Shown here: piece by piece, positions 1 through 6,755 of the stretch
Layout of the letters: every line of letters begins with the position of its first letter
Position numbering within the stretch: position 1 is the first letter of the stretch
Origin: a virus
Length of the DNA: 23,566 nt
Virus record (IMG/VR): IMGVR_UViG_3300009182_000321
Span: 1 to 23,566 of that record
Strand: one strand, 5' to 3'
The notes under the pieces: generated by a model
The model's input: the letters and a program-made list of their open reading frames with translations, nothing else
What the model was told of the DNA's origin: nothing
Database searches by the model: none
Program-made: the position numbers and the translations under genes

Positions 1-240
1 AATTTTTAGATCATCTGGATGATCCACTTCTCCGAGAACTGAATAACCGTTTTGAATCTGATCGTTAAGGGTCTTAACAGCCTTGCCAATCTCATTAACA
101 GGGTAAACACGCTGGTTAGCGTTGCGTATACCGCCCTGGATGCAAATCCCGGACATGTACAAGTTTTTCCCATCTTTGTCATCAGATTCAACGATCATTT
201 TTGCTTCGTTGAAACTGAGATTCTCTCGGAGGTATAACAT
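1..240 (-). CDS. 21: Prohead core protease, T4 gp21-like (partial, N-terminal 80 codons)
   Basis: The frame is open from an ATG at 240 to the window edge. It begins MLYLRENLSFNEAK and continues with a beta-strand segment (LYMSGICIQGG, about residues 27-37), NANQRVYP (about 40-47) and GEVDHP (70-75). The N-x-R-x-YP block followed by a G-x-x-DHP block is the pattern of the T4 gp21 type of prohead maturation protease, where that His is expected to be catalytic. The catalytic Ser lies outside the window. In T4 this serine protease degrades the scaffold and trims capsid proteins after (L/I)-x-E motifs. The gene follows the acidic prohead core gene and the portal, the T4 order 20-67-68-21. The ribosome-binding site is weak (AAGAGA is far from the ATG), so translation may be coupled to the upstream gene, which ends 17 bases before the start codon. 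Confidence 0.85.
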   Translation of the reverse strand, partial: MLYLRENLSFNEAKMIVESDDKDGKNLYMSGICIQGGIRNANQRVYPVNEIGKAVKTLNDQIQNGYSVLGEVDHPDDLKI

Positions 241-256
241 AGTCTAGTATGTTCTC

Positions 257-1132
257 TTATTTCTTAATTGGACGTAGAGTGGCTTGAGTATTCTTCTCAC
301 CAGTCTGTTCATGTTCGCCAGTGCCAGCACCTACGCTTGGCCCAGGACGAGCACCTTTCTTCTCTGCGCCGTGACCTTTGCTGTCATTTTTGTAAGCTGG
401 AGCTTTCTTGTTTCCAGGAACATTAACATTGCCGCCATCCAGCTTGGCTGTGCTTGGCTTTAGCAAGCCGCCTTCAGTTCCGCCAGTTGTTGTTGAAAAG
501 TTCTTAGCGATATTGGCAGTTGTGCCACCCATATCGTTTTTCATGTTGTCAATTAGTGACTTGTTGTTAACACCGTTGTCGCCTGGTGTAGGTGTACCAA
601 CTTTATTAACATACTCCATTAGTTCTGTTTCTAAGTCGCCGCCCATTTCGTCACCACCAAATGATGGATCAGACATGCCGTCGTGATGCTCTGGCTCGTT
701 TTCTTCGTCAGCCATTAGTTGTTCAAATTCTGCTTTTAGATCTTCTAAAGCATCTTCAAGATCCATCACGCGATCTTCAATGTCGCCACCTTCGGCGCCA
801 TCATCGTCGCCCATGTCCATATCGTCTTCACCGTCGTCTTCGCCGTCAGTATCATCTTCTTCGCCGTCAGTATCATCTTCATCGTCTGACTCTTCGTCAT
901 CTGAACCATATGGGTTACCTTGGTCTTTAGCTTTAGGAGCGGCAGATTCATCTTCGTCGTCTGCTTCTTCTTCCATTGCTGGCTCTTCACCGCCAAAGTC
1001 GTCTTCTAAAAGACTTTCGTAGATTTCACGGCTTTTGCCTACTACGATGTTATGAAAAATTTCTTTTGCTGCCTGTTGATCGTCGTTGATCAAGGCTTCT
1101 AGCATGGCTTCAAATTGAGCGCGGTCAGTCAT
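257..1132 (-). CDS. Acidic prohead core protein, T4 gp67/gp68-like
   Basis: A 291-aa protein begins MTDRAQFEAMLEALINDD. An in-frame Met 21 codons further upstream is rejected because AGGAGA stands just before the ATG at 1132. The N-terminal 45 residues (A-L-I-N-D-D then A-A-K-E-I-F and S-R-E-I-Y-E-S-L-L-E) match the helical start of T4 gp67, which also runs into an Asp/Glu-rich tail. Here residues about 45-130 are almost pure D/E/G/S, followed by a predicted coiled coil (about 130-165) and a low-complexity Gly/Asn/Lys-rich C-terminus. It is much longer than T4 gp67 (80 aa) or gp68 (141 aa). In T4 these proteins form the assembly core inside the prohead and are cut by gp21; tripeptides such as LLE and LME could be cleavage sites (inference). 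Its place between portal and protease fits. Confidence 0.75.
   Translation of the reverse strand: MTDRAQFEAMLEALINDDQQAAKEIFHNIVVGKSREIYESLLEDDFGGEEPAMEEEADDEDESAAPKAKDQGNPYGSDDEESDDEDDTDGEEDDTDGEDDGEDDMDMGDDDGAEGGDIEDRVMDLEDALEDLKAEFEQLMADEENEPEHHDGMSDPSFGGDEMGGDLETELMEYVNKVGTPTPGDNGVNNKSLIDNMKNDMGGTTANIAKNFSTTTGGTEGGLLKPSTAKLDGGNVNVPGNKKAPAYKNDSKGHGAEKKGARPGPSVGAGTGEHEQTGEKNTQATLRPIKK
841..882. repeat. 21-bp tandem repeat in the acidic core gene
   Basis: Two adjacent 21-bp units (841-861 and 862-882) differ at one base. On the minus strand they encode repeated Asp/Glu/Thr/Gly heptads (EEDDTDG-like). They probably arose by slippage and extended the acidic tract. Confidence 0.8.
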
Positions 1133-1175
1133 GTTTATTCTCCTGTGGGTTGATTGTTGATACAAGGCTGTATTA

Positions 1176-1183
1176 TATTTACA
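1176..1183 (-). promoter_or_regulatory. Possible T4-type late promoter box for the prohead core gene
   Basis: The minus strand reads TGTAAATA, one mismatch from the T4 late consensus TATAAATA. It lies 43 bases upstream of the ATG at 1132, leaving room for a leader with the AGGAGA ribosome-binding site. It abuts the hairpin at 1182-1200. Single-element late promoters are short, so chance occurrence is possible. Confidence 0.45.
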
Positions 1184-1200
1184 CTTTTGTTGCAAAAGTG
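1182..1200. other. 8-bp perfect hairpin in the gap between the 79-aa gene and the core gene
   Basis: CACTTTTG, a 3-base loop, then CAAAAGTG form a perfect stem. No U-tract follows on either strand, so it is not a standard intrinsic terminator. On the minus strand its 3' arm runs directly into the late box of the next gene. It may be an mRNA end-protecting or processing hairpin. Apart from this hairpin and the box, the gap 1133-1245 shows nothing. Confidence 0.6.
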
Positions 1201-1245
1201 CATGGTTATAGGCAAAAAACAGTCAGTTTTGACAATTTTTTTCTA

Positions 1246-1485
1246 TTAAGCCGGTGGTGCCGGTGGAGTTGCGTACATTGAATGTATAAATTCGAGTTCG
1301 TTCTCTTGTTCTAGTATGTGTGCTTCGCTACTTTTACGTAGTTCATTTAGTTGTTTTAAAGTTAATCTAGTTTTACGAGTGTCAGTTCTATGTATAACTG
1401 TGTCGTCACGTTTAGGCTCGTAACGCAAGTCATTGGCCACGTGCCTAGTATCTGGATCAATATAAAATAACTCTCTTAATATCAT
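1246..1485 (-). CDS. Small conserved phage protein between portal and prohead core (79 aa)
   Basis: The protein begins MILRELFYIDPDTRHVAND, has a basic middle (DTRKTRLTLKQLNELRK, about residues 40-56), a Glu-rich helix (about 60-70) and ends Y-A-T-P-P-A-P-P-A. I recall small proteins of this pattern next to gp20 in T4-like cyanophages, annotated as hypothetical. By position it takes the slot of T4 gene 67, but it lacks the acidic tail, which sits in the next gene instead. A structural or scaffold role is inferred from position only. The start at 1485 is chosen because the in-frame Met further upstream lies inside the portal gene, and this ATG comes 7 bases after the portal stop codon. There is no convincing ribosome-binding site. 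Instead a late-promoter-like CATAAATA ends 4 bases before the ATG. Confidence 0.75.
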   Translation of the reverse strand: MILRELFYIDPDTRHVANDLRYEPKRDDTVIHRTDTRKTRLTLKQLNELRKSSEAHILEQENELEFIHSMYATPPAPPA

Positions 1486-1489
1486 CTTG

Positions 1490-1497
1490 TATTTATG
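1490..1497 (-). promoter_or_regulatory. Late-promoter-like box abutting the 79-aa gene start
   Basis: The minus strand reads CATAAATA, a match to the NATAAATA form of the T4-type late box. It spans the portal stop codon and ends 4 bases before the ATG. A start about 7 bases downstream of the box would fall in the start codon, giving a leaderless or nearly leaderless transcript. The stop-codon overlap constrains part of the sequence, so chance is possible. Confidence 0.3.
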
Positions 1498-3235
1498 CTG
1501 GAGGTGCCATTGGAGCAGGGGTGCCAGCTGTTTGACCAGCGGCTCCTGCTTGTGCATCTGCACCAGGTTCACTTAACATGTCTTCGGGAGGAGTCATATC
1601 GCCTGAAGCACCTAGATCTCCTTCAATACCTGCCGCAGATAAACCTGCACTACGCATTTCTCCAGCGGCATCTGTATGTGTAGGTTCACCTTTTCCGGCT
1701 TCCTCACCCCATAGACGTTCGTTTTCTGCTACTTCTTCGTCTGTTAAACCTAAGAATCGTTTAAGTGCAAAGCGTTTACTCATGAATGGCACTGCTTGTA
1801 CAGTATTAAATGTGTTTATACGTTCAGCATCGATACTGGCTTGCTTACTACTTGCAAAGTTCATTGGCGGGTTGAACTTTAATTCAAACAAATTACTGTC
1901 TAAATTAAGTCCCTTGGCATGCATGTACATCTTGAACTCTTCATCAAACACTGCTGTAATAAGACTTTGTAGTCTTTCACAGTATTTGTTGAATCTTAGT
2001 TCCTGGATATACGCTGTTCCGACTCTTCCATCATTGAAACTTGCTTGCGAATCGTCTGCGCCTGTAGGTAAGTAACTGCTAGGAATCCGCAAACCTCTAA
2101 AAAGTTTATTCGTAAAATATTTAAGGTCATCAATTTCACCTAAGTTAGTACCACCTGGCAGTGTTTCTACTTTAGAACCACGCCCTTCTGCTGTTGTTGG
2201 AAAGAAATAGTCTTCGTTTATGCTCAAAGGATTGTATGCTGAATCAATAACATTGTTGCCACCGCCACTTTGACTTGGAATACGTCGTTGATGTATCTCA
2301 TTTTTAACCCGTTCAACGAATGCCATGGCCAAATGGCTTGGCATGTTACCTACGTCAATATGAAATACACGTCGCTCTGGAGCACGTTGTATACGATAAA
2401 TTAAAATTGCGTCTTCTAAAAGTTCTTTTTGTTTGTAAACTTTAAAAATATTCTCTAATAAGCTGTTTCCAAAAGGATAGTTGTTGTCCAATCCCTCGCT
2501 TAGACTTAAATGTACAATATGTTTTGCATCTAATGCACTTTCATGTTGATTTAAACCAAAGCGATTGCCGTTTCCGCTGGCAGGGCTGTTGCCCACTGCG
2601 CCTTTATTACTACCTGTAGCACCTGCGGCACCACCATATCCATTACCACTATTTCCGTTATTACGAGGATTAATGTTAGGAGTAATCTGTGTTACAACTA
2701 AATTTTCAAAGTTAGGAGCAAGATCTTTGACGACATACTGTTCAGGTTTCTTGCCTTCGCTTTCGTTTACAATAACTTTGATAATTTGACTTGGATCTAT
2801 ATAACTCCATTTTTGATTTTCAGGATCTCTAACAAAGAAAGCATCACCATATTTGAATACATTGCGCACAATACGGAAGATTCTAGTTTCAAACTTTTGT
2901 AGTTTGCACCATTGTTGCATGTATTCAGAAAGAATCTTAACTTCACTGTTGGTCGCTTTGTTGCGCCAGCTGACTGTAAACGGACTTTTGCCGTCTTTTA
3001 ATTTTTGTGTGCAGAATTCTGCAAGAATATCTAATGCGGCATTAACTTCGGGATCACTATCCATTACTTCATATTGACTATAACGTTCAACACGATTAGG
3101 ACTACCTGTATAAACATCCGGCAAATAATTGCTGTAGTTAGTTTGACTAGGACCAATAGCCGTACTATTAGTAAACGGGCTCAAAGAACCCGAGGTGTTT
3201 GTTGCTACTGGTGTAAAATACTTTTTCCAACTCAT
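1493..3235 (-). CDS. 20: Portal vertex protein, T4 gp20-like
   Basis: The 580-aa protein is slightly longer than T4 gp20 (524 aa). Residues 51-69 (RYSQYEVMDSDPEVNAALD) and the following D-I-L-A-E-F-C-T segment match the start of the T4-type portal core, and K-Y-G-D-A-F-F-V with W-S-Y-I-D-P-S further on are also family-like. A Gly/Asn/Ala-rich insertion lies at about residues 200-235, and the C-terminus is low complexity and Pro/Ala-rich. In T4, twelve copies form the ring at one capsid vertex through which DNA is packaged and to which the tail binds. The start ATG at 3235 follows the upstream gene's stop by 12 bases. It is the second gene of the minus-strand head operon, between the tape-measure-like gene and the prohead core genes. 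Confidence 0.93.
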   Translation of the reverse strand: MSWKKYFTPVATNTSGSLSPFTNSTAIGPSQTNYSNYLPDVYTGSPNRVERYSQYEVMDSDPEVNAALDILAEFCTQKLKDGKSPFTVSWRNKATNSEVKILSEYMQQWCKLQKFETRIFRIVRNVFKYGDAFFVRDPENQKWSYIDPSQIIKVIVNESEGKKPEQYVVKDLAPNFENLVVTQITPNINPRNNGNSGNGYGGAAGATGSNKGAVGNSPASGNGNRFGLNQHESALDAKHIVHLSLSEGLDNNYPFGNSLLENIFKVYKQKELLEDAILIYRIQRAPERRVFHIDVGNMPSHLAMAFVERVKNEIHQRRIPSQSGGGNNVIDSAYNPLSINEDYFFPTTAEGRGSKVETLPGGTNLGEIDDLKYFTNKLFRGLRIPSSYLPTGADDSQASFNDGRVGTAYIQELRFNKYCERLQSLITAVFDEEFKMYMHAKGLNLDSNLFELKFNPPMNFASSKQASIDAERINTFNTVQAVPFMSKRFALKRFLGLTDEEVAENERLWGEEAGKGEPTHTDAAGEMRSAGLSAAGIEGDLGASGDMTPPEDMLSEPGADAQAGAAGQTAGTPAPMAPPA

Positions 3236-3247
3236 TTATGGTTGTCC

Positions 3248-5638
3248 TTAGGCAAACTTATTGCCGCTGAGGCCCTTAGTAGCTTTAACTTGTGCTTCAT
3301 TCAAATCAATTGATTTGGCACTGTGCTGAACTAATTGCATTATACCAGTATTTAACCTCATAAGTGTATCGTTGACGTCTTTTAGACTTATTGTTTCTGA
3401 AGAAACAACAGGTGCTTGTGGCGTATTAACTGTTTGTGTATTGGATAATTTTGATTCTTCTACTGAAGCAGGAGTTTTTAATGTGCTATTAACATAAGCA
3501 TTGGGATTATAATCAACTTTAGGCGTATTAATACTGCTTACTCGAGTATTAATTCCTTCAAATGCTTTTGAAAAATCTATATTGCCTTTGGGATTTGCTG
3601 GTTGATCACTTGTTGTTGCGCGGCTAGTAGCAGTATTTTTAACAAACATTGATTGCATAGAAGCTAATGCAGATTCTATTCCAATATTTTTTGATCCACT
3701 GGCTAAATTGTTTAGTTGTGCTAGATTAACTACGCCTTCACCTTGATGTGCCAATACTGAAGTACCCTTTGGACTGAAATTATCAATCAACGAACCAGTT
3801 TCATTTAGACTTGTATGTTTTCTAGATATCTTTGGCGCTGGCCCCACGGTTCCGTCCGAAGGTGTGACTGTTTCCGTTTTAGGCTTAGGTGCTGGAGGAA
3901 CTTCTATTTTAGGTGCTGTAGCAGGTGCAGGTGTTGGGATTGGTTGTAACAACCTCGGATCGTTTGCCATTGTTGGGCGAAGATTTGGCTGTACCGCCGG
4001 AGTAGCCGGTGTAGTTGTAGATTGTTGTTTCTTAGGAGCTGGAGTTACTGTGCCATCACTTGATGGATTTTTCTTAGGAGCTGGAGTTACTGTGCCATCA
4101 TCTGGACTAGGTTTTGTTTGTTTTGTTGGATTGTCTTCGTCTTTGCCTGTGACAAATTTTCGCATAGTACCAATAAAATCTCCAAGAGCTTTTGTAGCTT
4201 TTTCGGTAGTTTCTTTTGTGTCAAGCATTTTTATTGAAACAGCTTTAAACGCATCGGCTAGCTCTTGAGCTCCTTTGGAACTTTTGACAACATTATCAAG
4301 CGCCGCTGCCGTATTTCGATTCATCTGCGCGGCCGCTGCCTCCATTGCATTTAATCCTCGTTGCGCTTCACTTCCCGGTGGTGGTGCAGAAGGTTTTATT
4401 CCTTTTTCTTTATCTCCAACTGATTCAACTTTTGCTTCTCTACGTGCTTGGGCTAGAGCTTGTCTATCAGTCAAAGAAGGATTCTTTTGTAGAATTTCTA
4501 CAATGCGCTGGCCCATTTGATTTTCTTGATAGGCTTTTTTCATTGCCTCACCACGAGCATCTCCTGATTGCATAGCTTGTTGATACTGGGGAGTTGCTTG
4601 ATACTTGGCCTGCTCTACTTGTGATCGTTCTAATAGAGCTCTGCCAGCTCTGCGATCGTTTTCAGTTGCTCCCCTAGTGGCCAATGCAGTGCCTCGGCGA
4701 AACATTGCGCCGCCATCTTTCATGGTTTGCATGAATGCTATAGTTTCTGGTGTTGGTTTTCCACCTGCCACAAGATTTGCACTGGCTTTTTGCGCACTCT
4801 CACCCATGCCTGTAAGTTGTACTTGAGTTAAAATAAATGATTTGCGCTGTTCTTCATTCATTAATCTCATACGGGCCATTACTTCAGGCTGTCGCAGTCT
4901 TTCTTCTAATTCTCCTGTGATTGCTTCAGTACTCTTACCAGTAACTTTAGCTTGATTTAAAATTTCTAATGCTAGTTTGGCATTAGCTTCTGATAACTTT
5001 TTACGTTCTGCTTTGTCTGCCTCACTATTGCTTGACATATTCTTGGCACCAAGAGAACCAACAGCTTGAATATGTACCATTTGTTGATCTAATGTAATAC
5101 CATAATCTGTTAGTTTCTGTCCAAATTTTCCTTCCCTAGCGTCTTTACCCATCTGGATTAAATTATTGCCAGTGTCGTTTACGCTGCCGCCTAGGCCTTG
5201 GAGTCCGCCTCCAAACTTTTTCATCATTGCTAGATATTGTTCAACAGACAGATTGCCTTCTTTCATTTGCTTTGAAAGACCGGTCAAATCTAAACCGCCA
5301 AGTCCGGCTCTAGCCGCGGCATTGGTTTCTTTTCTTCTAGTTTCTAAATCTCCAATAAACCCTTTTAAAGATCCGCCGACAATAGGTAAAGCTCCGGCTA
5401 TATCTCCCATGACTCCGGCGGCTATTCCTGTGTTGTAAGATAATCCTGATAGTGCTATGGCAGCTTGGGTGGCAGGTTTTATTAAGCCCTCTATGGCGCC
5501 TATAGCGCCTTGTATTATATCCTTAGACAGAGACCCACTACCAGGGCCAGTAGTGGTAGTGGTTGTACCCGGTTTTGGTGGCGCACTGTTGCCCTCTGAA
5601 GGTCGCGAATTGCCTGTGTTATCTGCCAGGTCAGCCAT
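3248..5638 (-). CDS. Large virion protein, probably tape-measure-like (796 aa)
   Basis: Residues about 1-35 are Thr/Gly/Pro-rich. Alanine- and glycine-rich, mildly hydrophobic stretches follow (G-A-I-G-A-I-E-G-L-I, about 45-110), then long charged helices (about 200-470), a Pro/Thr/Lys-rich linker with a repeated PSSDGTVTPAPKK-type unit (about 505-600) and, near residue 620, the block FSPKGTSVLAHQGEGVVNL. That last block resembles the conserved motif near the C-terminus of many phage tape-measure or minor tail proteins (F-x-P-x-G-T then L-x-x-G-E-x-V-V). The size, helical content and position opposite the gp26-like gene fit a tail-length ruler, larger than T4 gp29 (590 aa). An internal head protein is the main alternative. 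It opens the minus-strand head operon downstream of a late-type promoter box. Confidence 0.5.
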   Translation of the reverse strand: MADLADNTGNSRPSEGNSAPPKPGTTTTTTGPGSGSLSKDIIQGAIGAIEGLIKPATQAAIALSGLSYNTGIAAGVMGDIAGALPIVGGSLKGFIGDLETRRKETNAAARAGLGGLDLTGLSKQMKEGNLSVEQYLAMMKKFGGGLQGLGGSVNDTGNNLIQMGKDAREGKFGQKLTDYGITLDQQMVHIQAVGSLGAKNMSSNSEADKAERKKLSEANAKLALEILNQAKVTGKSTEAITGELEERLRQPEVMARMRLMNEEQRKSFILTQVQLTGMGESAQKASANLVAGGKPTPETIAFMQTMKDGGAMFRRGTALATRGATENDRRAGRALLERSQVEQAKYQATPQYQQAMQSGDARGEAMKKAYQENQMGQRIVEILQKNPSLTDRQALAQARREAKVESVGDKEKGIKPSAPPPGSEAQRGLNAMEAAAAQMNRNTAAALDNVVKSSKGAQELADAFKAVSIKMLDTKETTEKATKALGDFIGTMRKFVTGKDEDNPTKQTKPSPDDGTVTPAPKKNPSSDGTVTPAPKKQQSTTTPATPAVQPNLRPTMANDPRLLQPIPTPAPATAPKIEVPPAPKPKTETVTPSDGTVGPAPKISRKHTSLNETGSLIDNFSPKGTSVLAHQGEGVVNLAQLNNLASGSKNIGIESALASMQSMFVKNTATSRATTSDQPANPKGNIDFSKAFEGINTRVSSINTPKVDYNPNAYVNSTLKTPASVEESKLSNTQTVNTPQAPVVSSETISLKDVNDTLMRLNTGIMQLVQHSAKSIDLNEAQVKATKGLSGNKFA
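4028..4100. repeat. Two 31-bp identical copies, 42-bp period, in the linker of the large virion gene
   Basis: Positions 4028-4058 and 4070-4100 are identical by eye, 42 bp apart. They encode repeated T-V-T-P-A-P-K-K units. A diverged third copy (S-D-G-T-V-G-P-A-P-K) is encoded near 3840-3870. This looks like a recent in-frame duplication in a flexible linker. Confidence 0.85.
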
Positions 5639-5663
5639 AAAAAAATCCTTGAAAATGTGCGTA

Positions 5664-5671
5664 TATAAATA
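5664..5671 (+). promoter_or_regulatory. T4-type late promoter box for the gp26-like gene
   Basis: TATAAATA is a perfect match to the T4 late promoter consensus, with its last base 32 bases before the ATG at 5703. A start about 7 bases downstream leaves a leader that includes the GGAGA ribosome-binding site. gp55, encoded at 12248-13075, would be its specificity factor. Confidence 0.7.
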
Positions 5672-5681
5672 CTACGTATTA

Positions 5682-5689
5682 TATTTATC
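5682..5689 (-). promoter_or_regulatory. T4-type late promoter box for the minus-strand head operon
   Basis: The minus strand reads GATAAATA (NATAAATA form, one mismatch to TATAAATA). It is 44 bases upstream of the ATG at 5638 and faces the plus-strand box at 5664-5671 with 10 bases between them. Confidence 0.5.
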
Positions 5690-5702
5690 TGGAGATAAAA
5701 CC

Positions 5703-6530
5703 ATGAGTTCCAACCCGTTACAACAATATTTTAGACAGCCTAAAATTTATATCAAACTACCTAGTCAAGGCATTTTTAACAAGCCTGGAACTATCCAAGG
5801 CGATGTTGCAAATTTGCCCATCTACGGCATGACTGGCATGGATGAAATTATTATCAAAACTCCAGATGCACTGATGACTGGAGAAAGCACAGCCAAAGTA
5901 ATTGCCAGTTGCTGTCCAAGTGTCAAAGACGCATGGGATCTCAATGTGTTAGATACGGAAATGATTTTTACTGCTATTAGAATTGCAACTTTTGGCAATA
6001 CTATGAGCGTGACTCATACTTGTCCCGGATGCCAAGCTGAAAACGAATATGACATTGATTTGACAAAGATTGTAGATCATTTGTCCACATGTCAGTACAA
6101 CAACAAAATTACAATAGATGATCTTGTTATTAAAATTCAACCGTTAACTTATAAACAAGGTACTGAGGTGAATATTAAAAATTTCACACTACAGCAAACA
6201 TTGTACAAAGCTGATGAACTAGAAGATGAAGCTGAAAAACAAAAAATTCTAAACGATTTGTGGAAACAAATTGGAGAAATTCAAACCGAAGTGTACATGG
6301 CCAGTGTTGAAAGTATTGACACTCCCACTGTGTCTGTAACTGAAAGAAATTTTATCACGGATTTTTTAAATAACTGCGACAAGTCCATATTCGATGCTAT
6401 CAAAAAACAAATTGATCTCAACAAAGACATTTGGAAGTTCAATGGTTTTGCTGTAAAATGTGATGCATGCAGTAAAGAAGCTAATCTCACTATAGAATTA
6501 GATCCATCAACTTTTTTCGTTCAAGCCTAA
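5703..6530 (+). CDS. 26: Baseplate hub / tail assembly protein, T4 gp26-like
   Basis: The 275-aa protein begins MSSNPLQQYFRQPKIYIKLP, with G-M-D-E-I and I-K-T-P-D-A-L-M-T-G at 45-60, then K-D-A-W and the I-R-I-A-T-F-G block near 92-98. I recognise this as the start of the family annotated gp26 (baseplate hub subunit) in T4-like marine phages; T4 gp26 has 208 aa. Two Cys pairs, CPGC (107-110) and CDAC (253-256), could form a zinc ribbon. The start at 5703 is chosen over the longer upstream frame because it has GGAGA 7 bases before it and sits correctly below a late box. The last codons contain a U_UUU_UUC heptamer, and translation may shift -1 there into the next frame, giving a 349-aa product. 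In T4 gp26 acts in hub assembly; a chaperone role like lambda gpG/GT is inference. Confidence 0.8.
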   Translation: MSSNPLQQYFRQPKIYIKLPSQGIFNKPGTIQGDVANLPIYGMTGMDEIIIKTPDALMTGESTAKVIASCCPSVKDAWDLNVLDTEMIFTAIRIATFGNTMSVTHTCPGCQAENEYDIDLTKIVDHLSTCQYNNKITIDDLVIKIQPLTYKQGTEVNIKNFTLQQTLYKADELEDEAEKQKILNDLWKQIGEIQTEVYMASVESIDTPTVSVTERNFITDFLNNCDKSIFDAIKKQIDLNKDIWKFNGFAVKCDACSKEANLTIELDPSTFFVQA

Positions 6531-6573
6531 TTGGATTGTCGGACGAGCAAATACAGGATCGTCTGGTTAGGCT
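6512..6573 (+). promoter_or_regulatory. Putative -1 programmed frameshift signal (slippery heptamer plus stem)
   Basis: The heptamer TTTTTTC (6512-6518) is in the correct X_XXY_YYZ phase of the gp26-like gene (codons ACT TTT TTC). Five bases later AGCCTAA (6524-6530), which contains the zero-frame stop, is exactly complementary to TTAGGCT (6567-6573). The stem can be extended inward by six pairs, four of them wobbles. The -1 frame is open from 6518 onward through the 71-codon downstream frame. No measurement of frameshifting is available. Confidence 0.55.
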
Positions 6574-6751
6574 GGATAAAGAAATTGCAGTGTTCAAAGA
6601 AGAACTGTTTAGAATCAGTTGGTACATGCGTGGAGGAATAACTGTAAACGAACTGCTGTTTAGTTTCAGCCACGATGACCGCACTGCGGCCTATGCCATT
6701 ATAAAAGAAAATATTGAATCTACAAAAAACACCGGAATGAATTTAATTTAA
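6536..6751 (+). CDS. Small downstream frame (71 codons), likely the -1 frameshift extension of the gp26-like gene
   Basis: The frame reads SDEQIQDRLVRLDKEIAV near its start, then the strongly family-like WYMRGGITVNE (about residues 29-39), H-D-D-R-T-A-A-Y and E-N-I-E-S-T-K near the end. I recall a small conserved protein with a W-Y-M-R-G-G block beside gp26 in T4-like cyanophages; by position it may be the counterpart of T4 gp51 (hub assembly). The only initiator near the start is TTG at 6536, with no ribosome-binding site, and the first ATG is 28 codons in. The frame is -1 relative to the gp26-like gene and continuous with it from 6518. If shifted, residues R-S-S-L-I-G join the gp26-like F272 to this frame. 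It ends 4 bases before the convergent gene, with no visible terminator between them. Confidence 0.7.
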   Translation: MSDEQIQDRLVRLDKEIAVFKEELFRISWYMRGGITVNELLFSFSHDDRTAAYAIIKENIESTKNTGMNLI

Positions 6752-6755
6752 ATTA

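Noticed and set aside
408-1022. Plus-strand ORFs opposite the acidic core gene
   Set aside because: They are antisense to an Asp/Glu/Gly-rich coding sequence, give Ser/Pro- or Arg/His-rich low-complexity products and lack ribosome-binding sites.
3864-5438. Plus-strand ORFs (up to 134 codons) opposite the large virion gene
   Set aside because: They are antisense shadows of a Pro/Thr/Ala-rich frame, with no start signals.
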